Shown piece after piece: positions 43,552 through 53,877 of a stretch of DNA of 64,000 nucleotides. The notes under the pieces were generated by a model that had not been told where the DNA came from, did not search any database, and saw only the letters and a program-made list of their open reading frames with translations. The stretch comes from Hyphomicrobiaceae bacterium (GTDB lineage Bacteria; Pseudomonadota; Alphaproteobacteria; Rhizobiales; Hyphomicrobiaceae). The stretch covers positions 186,001 through 250,000 of the forward strand of contig JALHMB010000007.1 of the NCBI GenBank assembly GCA_022844275.1. Direction: 5' to 3'. The number at the start of each line of letters is the position of its first letter. Positions within the stretch are counted from its first letter, which is position 1. A program made the translations under genes and the position numbers.

Positions 43552-45477
43552 ATGATCCGAGGCCCATACTCGAGCACGCGTAGAAGCCCCGCACTTGCGC
43601 TGCGGTTGCTTGGCGCGCTCGTCGTGGCCGTGGGCCTGCTCGCGATGCTGCCCGATCGCGCCGCCGCCGAGCCGCGGATCAGCTGGCGCGTCGAGAACCC
43701 GTTCCGTCTCTTCACCCGCCCTTCCGACAGCGAGGTGCATCGCGCAACCTACAACGACCTCGGCGAGAGCGAGCGCACGACGCCCGTGCTCTCGGCCGAG
43801 CGGGCGCTCGCGCGCCGCCATCCGGGAGATGGCTGGGCAGCGGGCATGATGGACAATCTCTGCTGGTCGGCGGAGCGCAACCGCTATGGCTGTCGGGAAT
43901 CGCCCGACTATCTGCACCCGCGCGCTCACCGCATCCAGTTCGCACTGCGAGACGTGCCCGATGCCGATCGCATCAACTGCACCTGGCTCACGACGCCGCT
44001 CGCGCGCTCGGGTCTCGGCGGCTCAGTCACGGCACGCTGCGACCAGACCGTCACACTACCGATCCCCTACCCCGTAGGCGCGCGCGTGAGCGTCGAGGTC
44101 GGAGGGCGCGAAATCGCGACGGATATCGCCAAGGTAACGGATCTGTTCGTCGTGGCCATGGGCGACAGTTTCGCGTCGGGCGAAGGCAATCCGGACGTTC
44201 CCGTCCGGTTTTCGCGCGAGCGCCGCGCCGACTATGGCTTCGGTCCCGGCAACGAGCCGCTCAGTGGATATCCGGCCCGAGTCGGTCCGTGGCAGGCGAT
44301 TGGCGACACCGCGTTCATCAAGAGCAATGCGCGCTGGATCGACCAGGCCTGCCACCGCTCGCTTTACTCGCACCAGCTTCGCGCCGCGTTGCAACTCGCC
44401 GTCGAGGATCCGCACCGGGCTGTGACGTTCGTCGGCTATGCGTGCTCGGGCGCGGAGATCGTGGACGGGCTCTTCCGCCGCTACAAGGGCCACGAGTGGG
44501 TGCCCAATCCACCCGACATCTCGCAGCTTTCCGCGATCGCGCAGGCGCAGTGCGGGCCGAAGCGCGCCGAGGAGCAGGAAATGCCCGAGGCCTACCACAT
44601 GCGCGGGCGCATTGCGGAGCTCCGGGGCGGCCTCATCCTTCGGCGCTGCGACGCCGACGACGCGCGCAAGATCGACCTCGTGCTCGTCTCGGTCGGCGGC
44701 AACGACATCGGTTTCGCTCGTCTGCTCGCCAATGCCATTCTGGCCGACGAGTCCTCACTGCGCCGTCTCAGCGGCTGGTTCGGTCAGGTCCACGGATTTC
44801 TCGCCGCATCGGAGCTTCTCGACGGCCTCGAGGCGCGTCTGCTCTCCTTGAAGCGCGCCATTCACGGCCAATTGCACGTGCCTTGGGCCGAACAAGACAG
44901 AATCATGTTGGTCGCCTATCCGAGCCTCGCGCTGCTCCCGGACGGGCGCCAGATCTGTCCCGACGGGCGCGCCGGAATGACGGTCACACCCGACTTCCTG
45001 CTGAGCGAGAACCGTGCGCGCGAGTCCATGGCCGCCGGCGAGCGCCTGGACGCCGTCATGGAAGACACGAGCAAGCAGAACGGCTGGACCTACGTCGCCA
45101 GTCACCGCCAGCAGTTCCGCGGCCGCGGGATCTGCGCGGGATATACCGACAACGCTTTCACGATCGCCGACGATTTGCGCATGCCGCGCTGGACTGGCCG
45201 CAGGTGGGAGCCGTTCAATCCCGCGGACTGGCAGGCATATGCGCCGCGCCAGCGCTGGTTCCGTACGCCCAATGATGCTTTCATGACCGGCAACTTCCAC
45301 GTGAGCGAGTCGCTCATGCAGAAAGTGCTCAAGCTGCAGGGCTTCTCCTCGTTCCAGCTTCTGCTCGCGAGCATCTACTCCGGCGCCTTCCATCCGACGG
45401 CCGAAGGTCAAGCTGCCATGGCGGATGCTGTGGTCGTCGAAGCGCGCCGGGTGCTGGCAAAATACGCGGCGCAGTAG
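43552..45477 (+). CDS. Large secreted SGNH/GDSL-type hydrolase
   Basis: This 641-residue protein has a leader: RRSPALALRLLGALVVAVGLLAML then AAAEP. Residues 40-195 form an N-terminal domain with four cysteines (C104, C114, C143, C163). The hydrolase core starts with VVAMGDSFASGEGNP (nucleophile S206), then GYACSGAEI, VSVGGNDIGF (block III GGND), and ends with the catalytic Asp/His region SGAFHPTAEGQAAMADAV. About 300 extra residues lie between blocks III and V. It probably acts on an ester in the periplasm or outside; substrate unknown. It starts 12 bp after the previous gene. Confidence 0.87.
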   Translation: MIRGPYSSTRRSPALALRLLGALVVAVGLLAMLPDRAAAEPRISWRVENPFRLFTRPSDSEVHRATYNDLGESERTTPVLSAERALARRHPGDGWAAGMMDNLCWSAERNRYGCRESPDYLHPRAHRIQFALRDVPDADRINCTWLTTPLARSGLGGSVTARCDQTVTLPIPYPVGARVSVEVGGREIATDIAKVTDLFVVAMGDSFASGEGNPDVPVRFSRERRADYGFGPGNEPLSGYPARVGPWQAIGDTAFIKSNARWIDQACHRSLYSHQLRAALQLAVEDPHRAVTFVGYACSGAEIVDGLFRRYKGHEWVPNPPDISQLSAIAQAQCGPKRAEEQEMPEAYHMRGRIAELRGGLILRRCDADDARKIDLVLVSVGGNDIGFARLLANAILADESSLRRLSGWFGQVHGFLAASELLDGLEARLLSLKRAIHGQLHVPWAEQDRIMLVAYPSLALLPDGRQICPDGRAGMTVTPDFLLSENRARESMAAGERLDAVMEDTSKQNGWTYVASHRQQFRGRGICAGYTDNAFTIADDLRMPRWTGRRWEPFNPADWQAYAPRQRWFRTPNDAFMTGNFHVSESLMQKVLKLQGFSSFQLLLASIYSGAFHPTAEGQAAMADAVVVEARRVLAKYAAQ

Positions 45478-45485
45478 AGCGCACC

Positions 45486-46196
45486 TCAATCGCAGCGTAC
45501 GCCGAGTGTCTCGTGAAAGGCGCGCTGGCCTTTTGGCGTGACGCTCACCGCGCGCGTGCCTTCCACACGGCGGATCCAGCCCTTCTCGAAGCTGAATTCG
45601 CAGAGTGCGGCACCGAGCTTGCCTGCGAGATGCGGTCGGCGTTCGCTCCAGTCGAGGCAGGGACGACAGAGAAGCCGGCGGTTTTTGGTTATGGGCGCGG
45701 TTCTAAGGTGCTCCACGTCCAGACCAATACGATCGAAGATTGCGAGGCCTGACGGCGTGACGATGCCGGCATCGCTATCGAGTTCGACATGGCCCGCCAA
45801 CACGAGCGCATCGGCGATCGCTACACCAAGGCGTCCGGCAAGATGGTCGTAGCACGTGCGCGCTGTTCGAAGCGCCGCGTCGCGCGGGCCCGTGACCACC
45901 GTTCGCCTCGGCGTCTCGATCTCGGAAGCCACATGCATGAGGCTCTCGAGAAGGCGCGCCATGGCCGGCGTGGCGAGACGGTGATAGCGATGGCGCCCCT
46001 GCTTTTCCATGGCAAGCAGACCCGCGCTGGTGAGGCGCGCGAGGTGGCTGCTTGCCGTCTGGGGCGTTATGCCAGCGACACCGGCAAGCTCGGAGGCTGT
46101 CAACGCGCGACCGTCCATCATGGCCTGAAGCATGGCCGCACGCGCGGGATCACCGACCAGGGCAGCGACGGAGGCGAGTTTGCCGGTGCTGGGCAT
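45486..46196 (-). CDS. ArsR-type winged-helix transcriptional regulator
   Basis: This 236-residue protein has an ArsR-like DNA-binding domain in its first 90 residues: ALVGDPARAAMLQAMMDGRALTASELAGVAGITPQTASSHLARLTSAGLL followed by KQGRHRYHRLA as the wing. The C-terminal 140 residues include CYDHLAGRLGVAIADAL and the cysteine-containing LCRPCLDWSERRPHLAG, typical of the YdfF-like group. GAGGAA precedes the ATG. It is divergent from an MFS transporter, which it probably regulates (inference). Confidence 0.92.
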   Translation of the reverse strand: MPSTGKLASVAALVGDPARAAMLQAMMDGRALTASELAGVAGITPQTASSHLARLTSAGLLAMEKQGRHRYHRLATPAMARLLESLMHVASEIETPRRTVVTGPRDAALRTARTCYDHLAGRLGVAIADALVLAGHVELDSDAGIVTPSGLAIFDRIGLDVEHLRTAPITKNRRLLCRPCLDWSERRPHLAGKLGAALCEFSFEKGWIRRVEGTRAVSVTPKGQRAFHETLGVRCD

Positions 46197-46334
46197 GGAT
46201 AGGTTCCTCGTTTGCCTTATGCGCAGCGTGCACCGCGGCGGCGCCGGGATGCTTCGATGAGGATCGTAGCAACGGACCGCGCATCAAGGCAAAGTGCGGC
46301 CGCAAACGCACCATGAGCACGGACAGTCCCGGCA

Positions 46335-47606
46335 ATGCGCGCATCCACGACATCGAGCGGCACGTTCTTCGGATGGCGGGTGACCGGCGGCGCGTTCGTG
46401 CTTGCCGTGTTCGGCTGGGGTCTAGGATTCTATGGGCCTCCCGTCTTCCTCGGCGTGCTACATGCAACGCGCGGATGGTCCCTCGGGCTGATCTCCGCCG
46501 CGATCACGCTCCACTATCTCATGGGCGCAGCTCTCGCGGCGCGACTGCCGATCCTGCACGCCCGCTTTGGCCTCGCGCGCTTCACGCAGATTGGCGCGCT
46601 CGCGCTGGCACTCGGCCTCGTCGGCTGGGCACTGGCCGCCGAGCCGTGGCAGCTCTTCCTCGCCGCCGCCGTCAGCGGTGCCGGCTGGAGCGCGACCAGT
46701 GCCGCCGCCATCAACGCGATTATCGCGCCGTGGTTCGTGCGAGCGCGGCCCGCAGCACTCGGCATGGCCTACAATGGTGGGAGCGTCGGCGGCATTCTCT
46801 TCTCGCCGCTGTGGGTGGCGGCGATCGGCTTCCTGGGCTTTCCCCTCGCTGCTGCCACCATCGGACTGACGGCGATACTGACCGTATGGATCATCTCCGC
46901 GACGCTTTTCGCACGCACGCCGCAGCAGATGGGCCTCGCGCCCGACGGCGATGTGCAGGGAACCACGCCCACCAACATCACCTCGCCGCACGCACGTCCC
47001 CTGCCCGGTGCGCTGCTCTGGCGCGACCGCGCGTTCCTTACGCTCGCCGCCGGCATGGCACTCGGGTTGTTTGCGCAGCTCGGGTTGATCACGCACCTAT
47101 TCTCATTGCTGCTGCCGGCACTCGGCCCTCAACGTGCCGGCTTCGCGATGGCGCTCGTCACGGTGATGGCGGTCGGCGGACGTACGCTCATCGGCTGGTT
47201 CATGCCGATCGGCGCGGACCGACGGATCGTTGGTTGCATCGGATATGGATTGCAGCTTGCGGGATCGCTGGCCTTCTTTGCTGCCGGCGGATCGAGCATT
47301 CCACTGCTACTCACTGGGATCGTGCTGTTCGGGATTGGCTTCGGCAACGCGACGTCCATGCCGCCGCTCATCGCGCAGGTCGAGTTCGTCAAGGAAGAGG
47401 TGATCCGCGTCGTTGCCCTGATCGTCGCCGTGGGACAGGCGACGTACGCTTTTGCGCCAGCGGCGTTCGGGCTCATTCGCGAACTGATGCCGCCGACTGA
47501 AGGCGCGAGCGCCGGCGCTGCCCCTTGGGTCTTTATTGCCGCTGCGGTATTTCAGGGCCTCGCCATTGCGGCCATGCTCGCGGGGCGCAAGGCCGGATCT
47601 AGATGA
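46335..47606 (+). CDS. MFS transporter
   Basis: This 423-residue membrane protein has about twelve helices with a central cytoplasmic loop near residues 195-215 ([17 protein letters not shown]). [29 protein letters not shown] opens it, and the motif in the second half, [17 protein letters not shown], is the repeat of the MFS loop 2-3 signature. It resembles the oxalate/monocarboxylate-type group of MFS proteins. Its stop codon overlaps the end of convergent radC by 8 bp. Divergent ArsR-type gene upstream. Confidence 0.9.
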   Translation: MRASTTSSGTFFGWRVTGGAFVLAVFGWGLGFYGPPVFLGVLHATRGWSLGLISAAITLHYLMGAALAARLPILHARFGLARFTQIGALALALGLVGWALAAEPWQLFLAAAVSGAGWSATSAAAINAIIAPWFVRARPAALGMAYNGGSVGGILFSPLWVAAIGFLGFPLAAATIGLTAILTVWIISATLFARTPQQMGLAPDGDVQGTTPTNITSPHARPLPGALLWRDRAFLTLAAGMALGLFAQLGLITHLFSLLLPALGPQRAGFAMALVTVMAVGGRTLIGWFMPIGADRRIVGCIGYGLQLAGSLAFFAAGGSSIPLLLTGIVLFGIGFGNATSMPPLIAQVEFVKEEVIRVVALIVAVGQATYAFAPAAFGLIRELMPPTEGASAGAAPWVFIAAAVFQGLAIAAMLAGRKAGSR

Positions 47607-48375
47607 TCTTCTTGCCCTTCATACTGAAATAGCCGGTACGACCGACGATGATGTGGTCGTGAACCTGCACACCGAGTGGGCGCGCGGCATCAACAATCTG
47701 CCGCGTCATGTCGATATCCGCTGCTGACGGCGTCGGGTCGCCCGAGGGATGATTGTGCACGAGGATGAGCGCGGAGGCCGAGAGCTCGAGCGCCCGCTTC
47801 ACGACCTCGCGGATATAGACGGGCGTGTGATCGACCGTGCCGGTCTGCTGGACTTCGTCGCCGAGTAGCTGGTTGCGCTTGTCGAGGAAGAGGATGCGGA
47901 ACTGCTCCTTCTCGTCGAAACCCTGGGCGGCGCGGCAGTAGTCGAGCACCGCCTGCCACGAGCCGAGAACCTTGCGTCCGACGATCTGGCTCTGCATGAG
48001 GCGGAGCGCGGCGGCCCTGACGAGCTTCAATTCATCGACGACGCGCTCACCGACGCCGGGCACTTCGCGCAATCGGGCTTCTTGCGCATTGATGACCTCG
48101 GGGAACGAGCCGAACCGCTGCAGAAGCGCCTTGGCGAGCGGCTTGGTGTCCCCCTGCGGCAGCGCGCGGAAGAGGATCATCTCGATCAGCTCATAGTCCG
48201 GAAGGGCGTCCGCACCGCCCTTGCGGAAGCGGTCGCGAAGACGCTTGCGGTGCCCAACATGGTGGGGCGGTGGCTCGGCGACGGCCGCCACCTCCCAGAG
48301 CAGGCCCTGGGGCGTTGCGGCATGGTCTTCCGCGTCCGAACCTGAAGGCGGCGCGGGCCTGCTGCGACGTGCCAT
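47599..48375 (-). CDS. radC: RadC family JAB-domain protein
   Basis: This 258-residue protein has an N-terminal helix-hairpin-helix-like part ([43 protein letters not shown]) and a C-terminal JAB/MPN domain with the zinc motif [22 protein letters not shown]. Despite the historical name, the family's biochemical role is not settled. It sits upstream of an unrelated convergent MFS gene and downstream of map. Confidence 0.93.
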   Translation of the reverse strand: MARRSRPAPPSGSDAEDHAATPQGLLWEVAAVAEPPPHHVGHRKRLRDRFRKGGADALPDYELIEMILFRALPQGDTKPLAKALLQRFGSFPEVINAQEARLREVPGVGERVVDELKLVRAAALRLMQSQIVGRKVLGSWQAVLDYCRAAQGFDEKEQFRILFLDKRNQLLGDEVQQTGTVDHTPVYIREVVKRALELSASALILVHNHPSGDPTPSAADIDMTRQIVDAARPLGVQVHDHIIVGRTGYFSMKGKKII

Positions 48376-48408
48376 CGGCGAGCCCCGCCCCTCCCGATTA
48401 AATATTGA

Positions 48409-49236
48409 CTAAGCGACTTTGTAGGGCGGGCAGTGGAGGCCCTGAGGGGAATACGTGAACACCTCGCAGCCATCCTCGGTGACGCCAACCGTATGCTCGA
48501 ACTGCGCCGAGAGTTCACGGTCGCGGGTGACGGCGGTCCAGCCATCCGGAAGGATCTTCACCGTGGACTTGCCGAGGTTGATCATTGGCTCAATGGTGAA
48601 GAGCATTCCGGGCTTCAGCACGGGGCCTTCGCCCTTGGTGCCGTAGTGAAGGATGTTCGGACGATCGTGGAAGACGCGGCCGAGGCCGTGGCCGCAGAAA
48701 TCGCGCACAACGCTGCAGCGCTCGCCTTCCGCATAGGCCTGGATGGCCGCGCCGATGTGGCCGGTCGTGTGCCCGGGCTTCACGGCCGCGACGCCGCGCA
48801 TGAGCGCTTCGTACGTCACCTCGATGAGACGCTCCGCCTTGCGCGGAATTTCGCCAACGCCGTACATGCGGCTCGTATCGCCATGCCAGCCGTCAAAGAT
48901 CAGCGTCACGTCGATATTGAGGATGTCACCCTCACGAAGCGGCTTGGGGCCGGGAATGCCGTGACAGACGACATGGTTGACCGACGTGCAGATCGACCTG
49001 GTAAAGCCGCGGTAATTGAGCGGCGCCGGGATCGCGCCATGGTCCATGGCGAACTCGAAGGCGAGATCGTCGAGGCGCTCGGTCGTCACGCCGGGGCTGA
49101 CGAATGCCGTCAGCATATCCAATGCTTCGGCGGCGAGCTGGCCCGCCCGGCGCATGCCGGCAAAGGCCTCTGGCCCATGCAGGGGTATCTGGCCGTCGCG
49201 CCGCGCCTGGGTGCGCGCGTATTCGAGATTGGACAT
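48409..49236 (-). CDS. map: Type I methionine aminopeptidase
   Basis: This 275-residue metalloenzyme removes the initiator methionine from new proteins. Metal ligands are visible in order: NIDVT (Asp), HGDTSRMY (Asp), GHGLGRVFHDRPNI (His), TIEPM (Glu) and FEHTVGVT (Glu region), with NHVVCHGIPG carrying the substrate histidine. The ATG at 49236 gives the usual length; upstream in-frame sequence is not conserved-looking. Divergent from pgk. Confidence 0.96.
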   Translation of the reverse strand: MSNLEYARTQARRDGQIPLHGPEAFAGMRRAGQLAAEALDMLTAFVSPGVTTERLDDLAFEFAMDHGAIPAPLNYRGFTRSICTSVNHVVCHGIPGPKPLREGDILNIDVTLIFDGWHGDTSRMYGVGEIPRKAERLIEVTYEALMRGVAAVKPGHTTGHIGAAIQAYAEGERCSVVRDFCGHGLGRVFHDRPNILHYGTKGEGPVLKPGMLFTIEPMINLGKSTVKILPDGWTAVTRDRELSAQFEHTVGVTEDGCEVFTYSPQGLHCPPYKVA

Positions 49237-49469
49237 TCTGTGATCCGTGAAAGTGTTTCGCGCCGGAATCGAGCCCATTGTTCGGGCCACAACAGGCGCG
49301 CGCATCTATCTCCTGACAATCTAATCGATTACCGCCGGAGTGCAATGCGCGCGACTAAGCTATCAGCCGTGCGTGGCTGTTGCGTAAATGTGGCCCGTCA
49401 TGGCATGCGGAGGCCTAATGCGCGCCCTTTTTCATCGGCGTAACCTTCGGCGGCGCGGATAGGAAAATC

Positions 49470-50669
49470 ATGCAACTGGACAAACTGAAAACCACGAATG
49501 GGCTCGACGTGGCCGGCAAGCGCGTGCTGGTCCGGGCGGATCTCAATGTGCCGGTTGCCGATGGTCGGGTCACGGACGCGACGCGGCTGACGCGACTCGT
49601 GCCCGGACTGCTGGATCTCGCACAACGGGGCGCAAAGGTGATCGTCCTCTCCCATTTCGGCCGGCCGAAGGGCGCCCGCGTGCCGGATATGTCGCTGAAG
49701 CCGGTGGCCGAGGCACTCGGCACGGCGTTGGGCCGCCCGGTTGCCTTTGCCGACGACTGTGTGGGCGACGTTGCCGCCAAGGCCGTCGCGGCCCTCCCCA
49801 ATGGCAGCATACTGGTGCTCGAGAACTTGCGCTTTCACAAGGGCGAGGAGAAGAACGATCCCGAGCTCGCGGCCGCCCTCGCCAAGCTCGGCGACATTTT
49901 CGTCGGCGATGCCTTCTCGTGCGCCCATCGCGCGCATGCCTCGACGGACGCCATCACGCACCTGCTGCCCTCGTATGCCGGGCCTCTCCTCATGGAGGAG
50001 ATCAATGCACTGAGAACGGCGCTCGAACGGCCTCAGCGCCCAACTGCGGCAGTCGTCGGCGGTGCCAAGGTCTCGACCAAGATCCCCGTGCTCACAAACC
50101 TCATGGCCAAAGTCGATCATCTGATCATCGGCGGCGGCATGGCCAATACGTTCCTGCTCGCGCAGGGCCACGCGATCGGGAAATCACTGGCCGAGCCCGA
50201 TCTCGTCGGCACCGCACGCGAGATCATGGACGCAGCCGCCGCCAAGGGCTGCACGATCGCGCTTCCCGTCGATGGCGTTGTTGCGGCGGAGTTCAAAGCG
50301 GGCGCGGCGAGCCGGGTCGTTGATGTCACGGCCATCCCAGCGGACCAGATGGTCCTCGATGTCGGGCCGAAATCGATCGCGCACCTCTCCAAGGTCATCG
50401 AAGGCTGCCGGACGTTGCTCTGGAACGGCCCGCTGGGCGCCTTCGAGATCGCCCCCTTCGGCGAAGGGACGTTTGCACTCGCCCGCCAGGCGGCGGCCAT
50501 GACCAAGGCCGGTAAGCTCGTCTCGGTTGCCGGCGGCGGCGATACCGTTGCAGCCCTCAATGCGGCAGGCGTCACCGACGACTTCACCTATGTCTCGACG
50601 GCGGGCGGTGCCTTCCTCGAGTGGCTGGAGGGGCGGGAGCTCCCGGGCATCGCGGCGCTCGCCCGATGA
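49470..50669 (+). CDS. pgk: Phosphoglycerate kinase
   Basis: This 399-residue glycolytic enzyme transfers phosphate between 1,3-bisphosphoglycerate and [23 protein letters not shown] is the N-terminal signature, HFGRPKG and [13 protein letters not shown] are substrate-binding segments, and the C-domain has GGAKVSTKI and [12 protein letters not shown] for nucleotide binding. AGGA precedes the ATG. Its stop overlaps the next gene's ATG by 3 bp. Confidence 0.97.
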   Translation: MQLDKLKTTNGLDVAGKRVLVRADLNVPVADGRVTDATRLTRLVPGLLDLAQRGAKVIVLSHFGRPKGARVPDMSLKPVAEALGTALGRPVAFADDCVGDVAAKAVAALPNGSILVLENLRFHKGEEKNDPELAAALAKLGDIFVGDAFSCAHRAHASTDAITHLLPSYAGPLLMEEINALRTALERPQRPTAAVVGGAKVSTKIPVLTNLMAKVDHLIIGGGMANTFLLAQGHAIGKSLAEPDLVGTAREIMDAAAAKGCTIALPVDGVVAAEFKAGAASRVVDVTAIPADQMVLDVGPKSIAHLSKVIEGCRTLLWNGPLGAFEIAPFGEGTFALARQAAAMTKAGKLVSVAGGGDTVAALNAAGVTDDFTYVSTAGGAFLEWLEGRELPGIAALAR

Positions 50670-51361
50670 GCCATAGCGGGGGGAAGTTTCGGCCGAAGGC
50701 CATTGTCTTCGACCTCGACGGCACGCTCGTCGATAGCGCACCGGAGATTGCAAGCGCGCTCAATGCCGCGATGGCCGAGATCGGACAGCCGCCATTTCCC
50801 CTGACGGACGTACAGTCGTTCATCGGCGGCGGTGCCAAGGTCGCGCTTCAGCGCGCGCTCGCGGCACGCGGATCCCAAATCGAGGCTGCCATCTTCGATG
50901 GGATGATGGCATCCTTCTACGGGGTCTATGCCGAGGTCTCGCGGAAAGGCAACGGCCTCTATCCCGGTGTCATCGAGACGCTGACGGCGCTCCGCGCGCA
51001 CGATCTCCCGCTCGGCATTTGCACGAACAAGGCCGACCACATCACTGCGATCGCACTCGAAGCGCTCGGCATCAGGCAATTTTTCTCGACCGTTGTCGGC
51101 GCACGCGACGACATCCCGCGCAAACCCGCGCCCGACATGCTGCTCAAGGCGCTCTCCGCCCTCGGCGCTACCCCCGCAGAAGGGCTCGTCGTCGGGGACA
51201 GCAAATCCGATGTCGGCTCTGCGCGCGCTGCTGGCTGCCCCGTAATCGCGGTCAGCTATGGCTACCCACACGGCCCCGTGGCCAACCTCGGCGCCGACCT
51301 CGTGATCGACCAGATGACTGACCTGCTGGGCCACCTAGAGCTGGGGAAGACCGTACGCTGA
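50666..51361 (+). CDS. gph: Phosphoglycolate phosphatase (HAD family)
   Basis: This 231-residue HAD hydrolase has motif [18 protein letters not shown], motif II CTNK, motif III lysine in RKPAPDML and motif [18 protein letters not shown], with a helical C1 cap between (residues 18-90), as in Gph. The ATG overlaps the pgk stop (ATGA), so translation is coupled. It would salvage 2-phosphoglycolate. Confidence 0.92.
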   Translation: MSHSGGKFRPKAIVFDLDGTLVDSAPEIASALNAAMAEIGQPPFPLTDVQSFIGGGAKVALQRALAARGSQIEAAIFDGMMASFYGVYAEVSRKGNGLYPGVIETLTALRAHDLPLGICTNKADHITAIALEALGIRQFFSTVVGARDDIPRKPAPDMLLKALSALGATPAEGLVVGDSKSDVGSARAAGCPVIAVSYGYPHGPVANLGADLVIDQMTDLLGHLELGKTVR

Positions 51362-51494
51362 TCGGAACCAGCGTGGCGCTGCGGCGAATTGTGCTCAATT
51401 TTTGCGGTTTTCGTGTCAGATTTATGCTGCTAGACCAGCAACCTCTGATGCCAAAGGATCGTGCGCGCAGCGCACGCGCGAGGGGAGGATACGG

Positions 51495-52055
51495 ATGGGG
51501 GCATTGGCCAGCTACATCCGCTTTGCCGAATGGGTCAACGAGAAGGTCGGACAGGTCGTGGGCTGGCTGAGCCTCGTGACCGTCTTGGTCTGCTTCACCG
51601 TGGTCGTCAACCGGTACGTGTTCCGTTCGGGCTTCGTGTGGATGCAGGAACTGTACGTGTGGACGTTCGGCCTCTCCTTCATGCTCGGCTCCGGTTATGC
51701 CTTCCTCGCCGGCCGGCACGTAAGTGTCGATATATTCTCAGCGCGCTGGTCTCCGAAGTTGAAGGCCAAGATGGAGATTTTCTGCTCGCTCGTATTTCTG
51801 TTCCCGTGGCTGGCGGTCATTGGCTACTACACCTGGGGCTATTTCCTCGCATCCGTGCGGCTTGGCGAGACTTCGCAGCAGGTCGGCGGCATGCCCGGGC
51901 TCTATGTCCTGAAGGGCGCCATTATGGCGTTCGTCGTGCTGATGGGCATGCAGGGCCTCGCGAACTGCGCGCGCGCGATACTCGTGCTGAACGATGCAGA
52001 ACATCTGGCGCCCAAGCGTGAAGTCGCCGGTCTCGGCGCTGCCACGACCACCTAG
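51495..52055 (+). CDS. dctQ: TRAP transporter small permease DctQ
   Basis: This 186-residue protein has four membrane helices, with the family pattern VNRYVFRSGFVWMQELYVWTFGLSFMLGSGYAF and RHVSVDIF. It pairs with DctM in the membrane. AGGGGAGGA precedes the ATG at 51495; the longer upstream frame has no ribosome site. A 133-bp spacer separates it from gph, so it begins a new unit. dctM follows after 26 bp. Confidence 0.94.
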   Translation: MGALASYIRFAEWVNEKVGQVVGWLSLVTVLVCFTVVVNRYVFRSGFVWMQELYVWTFGLSFMLGSGYAFLAGRHVSVDIFSARWSPKLKAKMEIFCSLVFLFPWLAVIGYYTWGYFLASVRLGETSQQVGGMPGLYVLKGAIMAFVVLMGMQGLANCARAILVLNDAEHLAPKREVAGLGAATTT

Positions 52056-52081
52056 TACTCACCGGAAAAGGTCCGTCCTCC

Positions 52082-53629
52082 ATGCTGAGCGCCCTTTCGA
52101 CCGGCGACATTCTCTCCATCATGCTGTTCATCGGCATCTGCGTCACGCTGATGTTCGGCTATCCGATCGCTCTGACGCTCGCGGGGACGTCGCTCTTCAT
52201 CGCCTTTCTCGGCCATGCGTTCGGCGCCTTCGACTACTCGATCCTGAATGGCATTCCGTCGCGTTATCTCGGAAGCATGACGAACGACGTGCTCGTAGCC
52301 GTCCCCCTCTTCATATTCATGGGATTGATTCTCGAGAAATCCGGGATCGCCGAGCAGCTTCTGACAACCATGGGGCAGCTCTTCGGCAAGCTGCGCGGCG
52401 GCCTCGGCTATTCGGTCGTGATCGTGGGGGCGCTTCTCGCGGCATCGACGGGCGTCGTTGGCGCAACGGTCATCACAATGGGGCTGATCGCGCTGCCGAC
52501 CATGCTGCGCGCCGGATACAGCCCGCGGATTTCGACGGGTGTCATCTGCGGCTCCGCCACACTTGCCCAGATCATTCCGCCCTCCACAGTCCTCATCTTC
52601 GTCGGCGATCTTCTTGCCGGCATCAATCAGGAAGCTCAGCTTCGCCGCGGCAACTTCACCCCGGATCCGATTTCGGTGGGCGATCTCTTCGCCGGCGCGC
52701 TGATCCCCGGCTTCATCATGGTCTGCCTCTATCTCCTATGGATCATCTACAAGGCCGTGTTCCAGCCGAATGAAGTGCCGGCCATGAAGATGACCGAGGA
52801 AGAGCGCGCCGGCCTTTCGTGGCGGGTCATCTCGGCACTTGTCCCGCCGTTGCTCCTCGTGCTCGCGGTGCTCGGCAGCATTCTGCTCGGCTTTGCCACG
52901 CCTTCTGAGTCCGCCTCCGTCGGCGCCATCGGAGCCATGATCCTTGCCGCAATGAACCGCCGCATGTCCTTCGCGACGCTGCGGTACGCCTCAGTGAATA
53001 CGATGATGACGACCTGCGTCATCTTCGTGATCGTGATCGCGGCTTCACTCTTTTCGCTCGTGTTCCGTGGTCTGGGCGGCGAGCACATGGTCGAGACCGC
53101 ATTGAGAAACGTCCCAGGTGGCGTCAGCGGCGCACTGTTCGTCGTGATGTTCATCATGTTCATTCTGGGATTCTTCCTCGATACCTTCGAGATCATTCTT
53201 ATCATGCTGCCGGTGTGCGGCCCCGCGCTCCTCACGATGGGTGTTGATCCGGTGTGGCTCGGCATTCTCATCGGCGTGAACCTGCAGACGAGTTTCCTCA
53301 CGCCACCTTTCGGCTTCACGCTGTTCTATATGCGCAGCATTGCACCACCGAGCATCACGACCGGCGAGATCTGGATCGGCTCGATCTCATGGACGTGGCT
53401 GCAGATGTTCGCGCTCGGCATCGTTTGGGGATTTCCCGGGACCGCAACCTGGCTGCCCAAATACCTGTTCGGTGGTCCGACGCCGGCGGCCATTCATGGA
53501 CCGGCGACGGCCGGCGAGAAGCCCGGCACCGCTCCACCGCGGAGCCTGGATTCGATCCTCGGCACAACCAAGTTCGATAAGGACGGAATGCCTGTCGAAG
53601 AAGACAATCCGTTCTCTCCGAAGAAATAG
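52082..53629 (+). CDS. dctM: TRAP transporter large permease DctM
   Basis: This 515-residue permease carries the transport path. It has twelve or so helices with GATVITMGLIALPTMLRAGYSPRISTGVICGSATLAQIIPPS and a matching second half including FILGFFLDTFEIILIMLPVCGPALL. At 515 residues it is longer than the usual about 430: extra sequence lies in the central loop (FQPNEVPAMKMTEEERAGL) and in a charged, Pro-rich C-terminal tail. Such longer forms go with TakP-type binding proteins. Confidence 0.95.
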   Translation: MLSALSTGDILSIMLFIGICVTLMFGYPIALTLAGTSLFIAFLGHAFGAFDYSILNGIPSRYLGSMTNDVLVAVPLFIFMGLILEKSGIAEQLLTTMGQLFGKLRGGLGYSVVIVGALLAASTGVVGATVITMGLIALPTMLRAGYSPRISTGVICGSATLAQIIPPSTVLIFVGDLLAGINQEAQLRRGNFTPDPISVGDLFAGALIPGFIMVCLYLLWIIYKAVFQPNEVPAMKMTEEERAGLSWRVISALVPPLLLVLAVLGSILLGFATPSESASVGAIGAMILAAMNRRMSFATLRYASVNTMMTTCVIFVIVIAASLFSLVFRGLGGEHMVETALRNVPGGVSGALFVVMFIMFILGFFLDTFEIILIMLPVCGPALLTMGVDPVWLGILIGVNLQTSFLTPPFGFTLFYMRSIAPPSITTGEIWIGSISWTWLQMFALGIVWGFPGTATWLPKYLFGGPTPAAIHGPATAGEKPGTAPPRSLDSILGTTKFDKDGMPVEEDNPFSPKK

Positions 53630-53644
53630 GACACCGACAAAGTC

Positions 53645-53851
53645 ATGAATCTACTCGAGCTCGAAGTTGGCGTAGTATTGCTGGCCATCTGGGTTGCGAC
53701 GTTCTTTGTCCTCTGGAAGATTATCGATCGGCCTGGGCGCCCGGGGATCATCAAAGGTCAGCTCGTGATTGAGCATTTCATGCTCGCCCACATCCTCCTG
53801 CTTATCTTTGCGGTGAGCGAACTTGTGAAGGGCTCCGGCTTCTTCAACTAG
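53645..53851 (+). CDS. Small two-helix membrane protein in the TRAP operon
   Basis: This 68-residue protein has two hydrophobic stretches: LEVGVVLLAIWVATFFVLWKI (residues 5-25) and HFMLAHILLLIFAVSELV (44-61), joined by a short basic loop with RPGRPGIIKG. It starts 15 bp after dctM and the unit ends in a terminator 26 bp after its stop. Position and composition support a real gene; I recognise no family. It might be an accessory subunit or stability factor for the TRAP permease (inference). Confidence 0.7.
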   Translation: MNLLELEVGVVLLAIWVATFFVLWKIIDRPGRPGIIKGQLVIEHFMLAHILLLIFAVSELVKGSGFFN

Positions 53852-53877
53852 GTATCCGGCACTCAGTCCCACAACGC

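Noticed and set aside
44289-45275. 328-residue open frame inside the SGNH hydrolase
   Set aside because: A shifted frame of a gene whose catalytic motifs are intact in the annotated frame; composition is Arg/Gly-rich.
46052-47500. 482-residue plus-strand open frame
   Set aside because: It is out of frame with the MFS transporter and runs across the start of the divergent regulator; Arg/Ala/His-rich shadow sequence without membrane helices.
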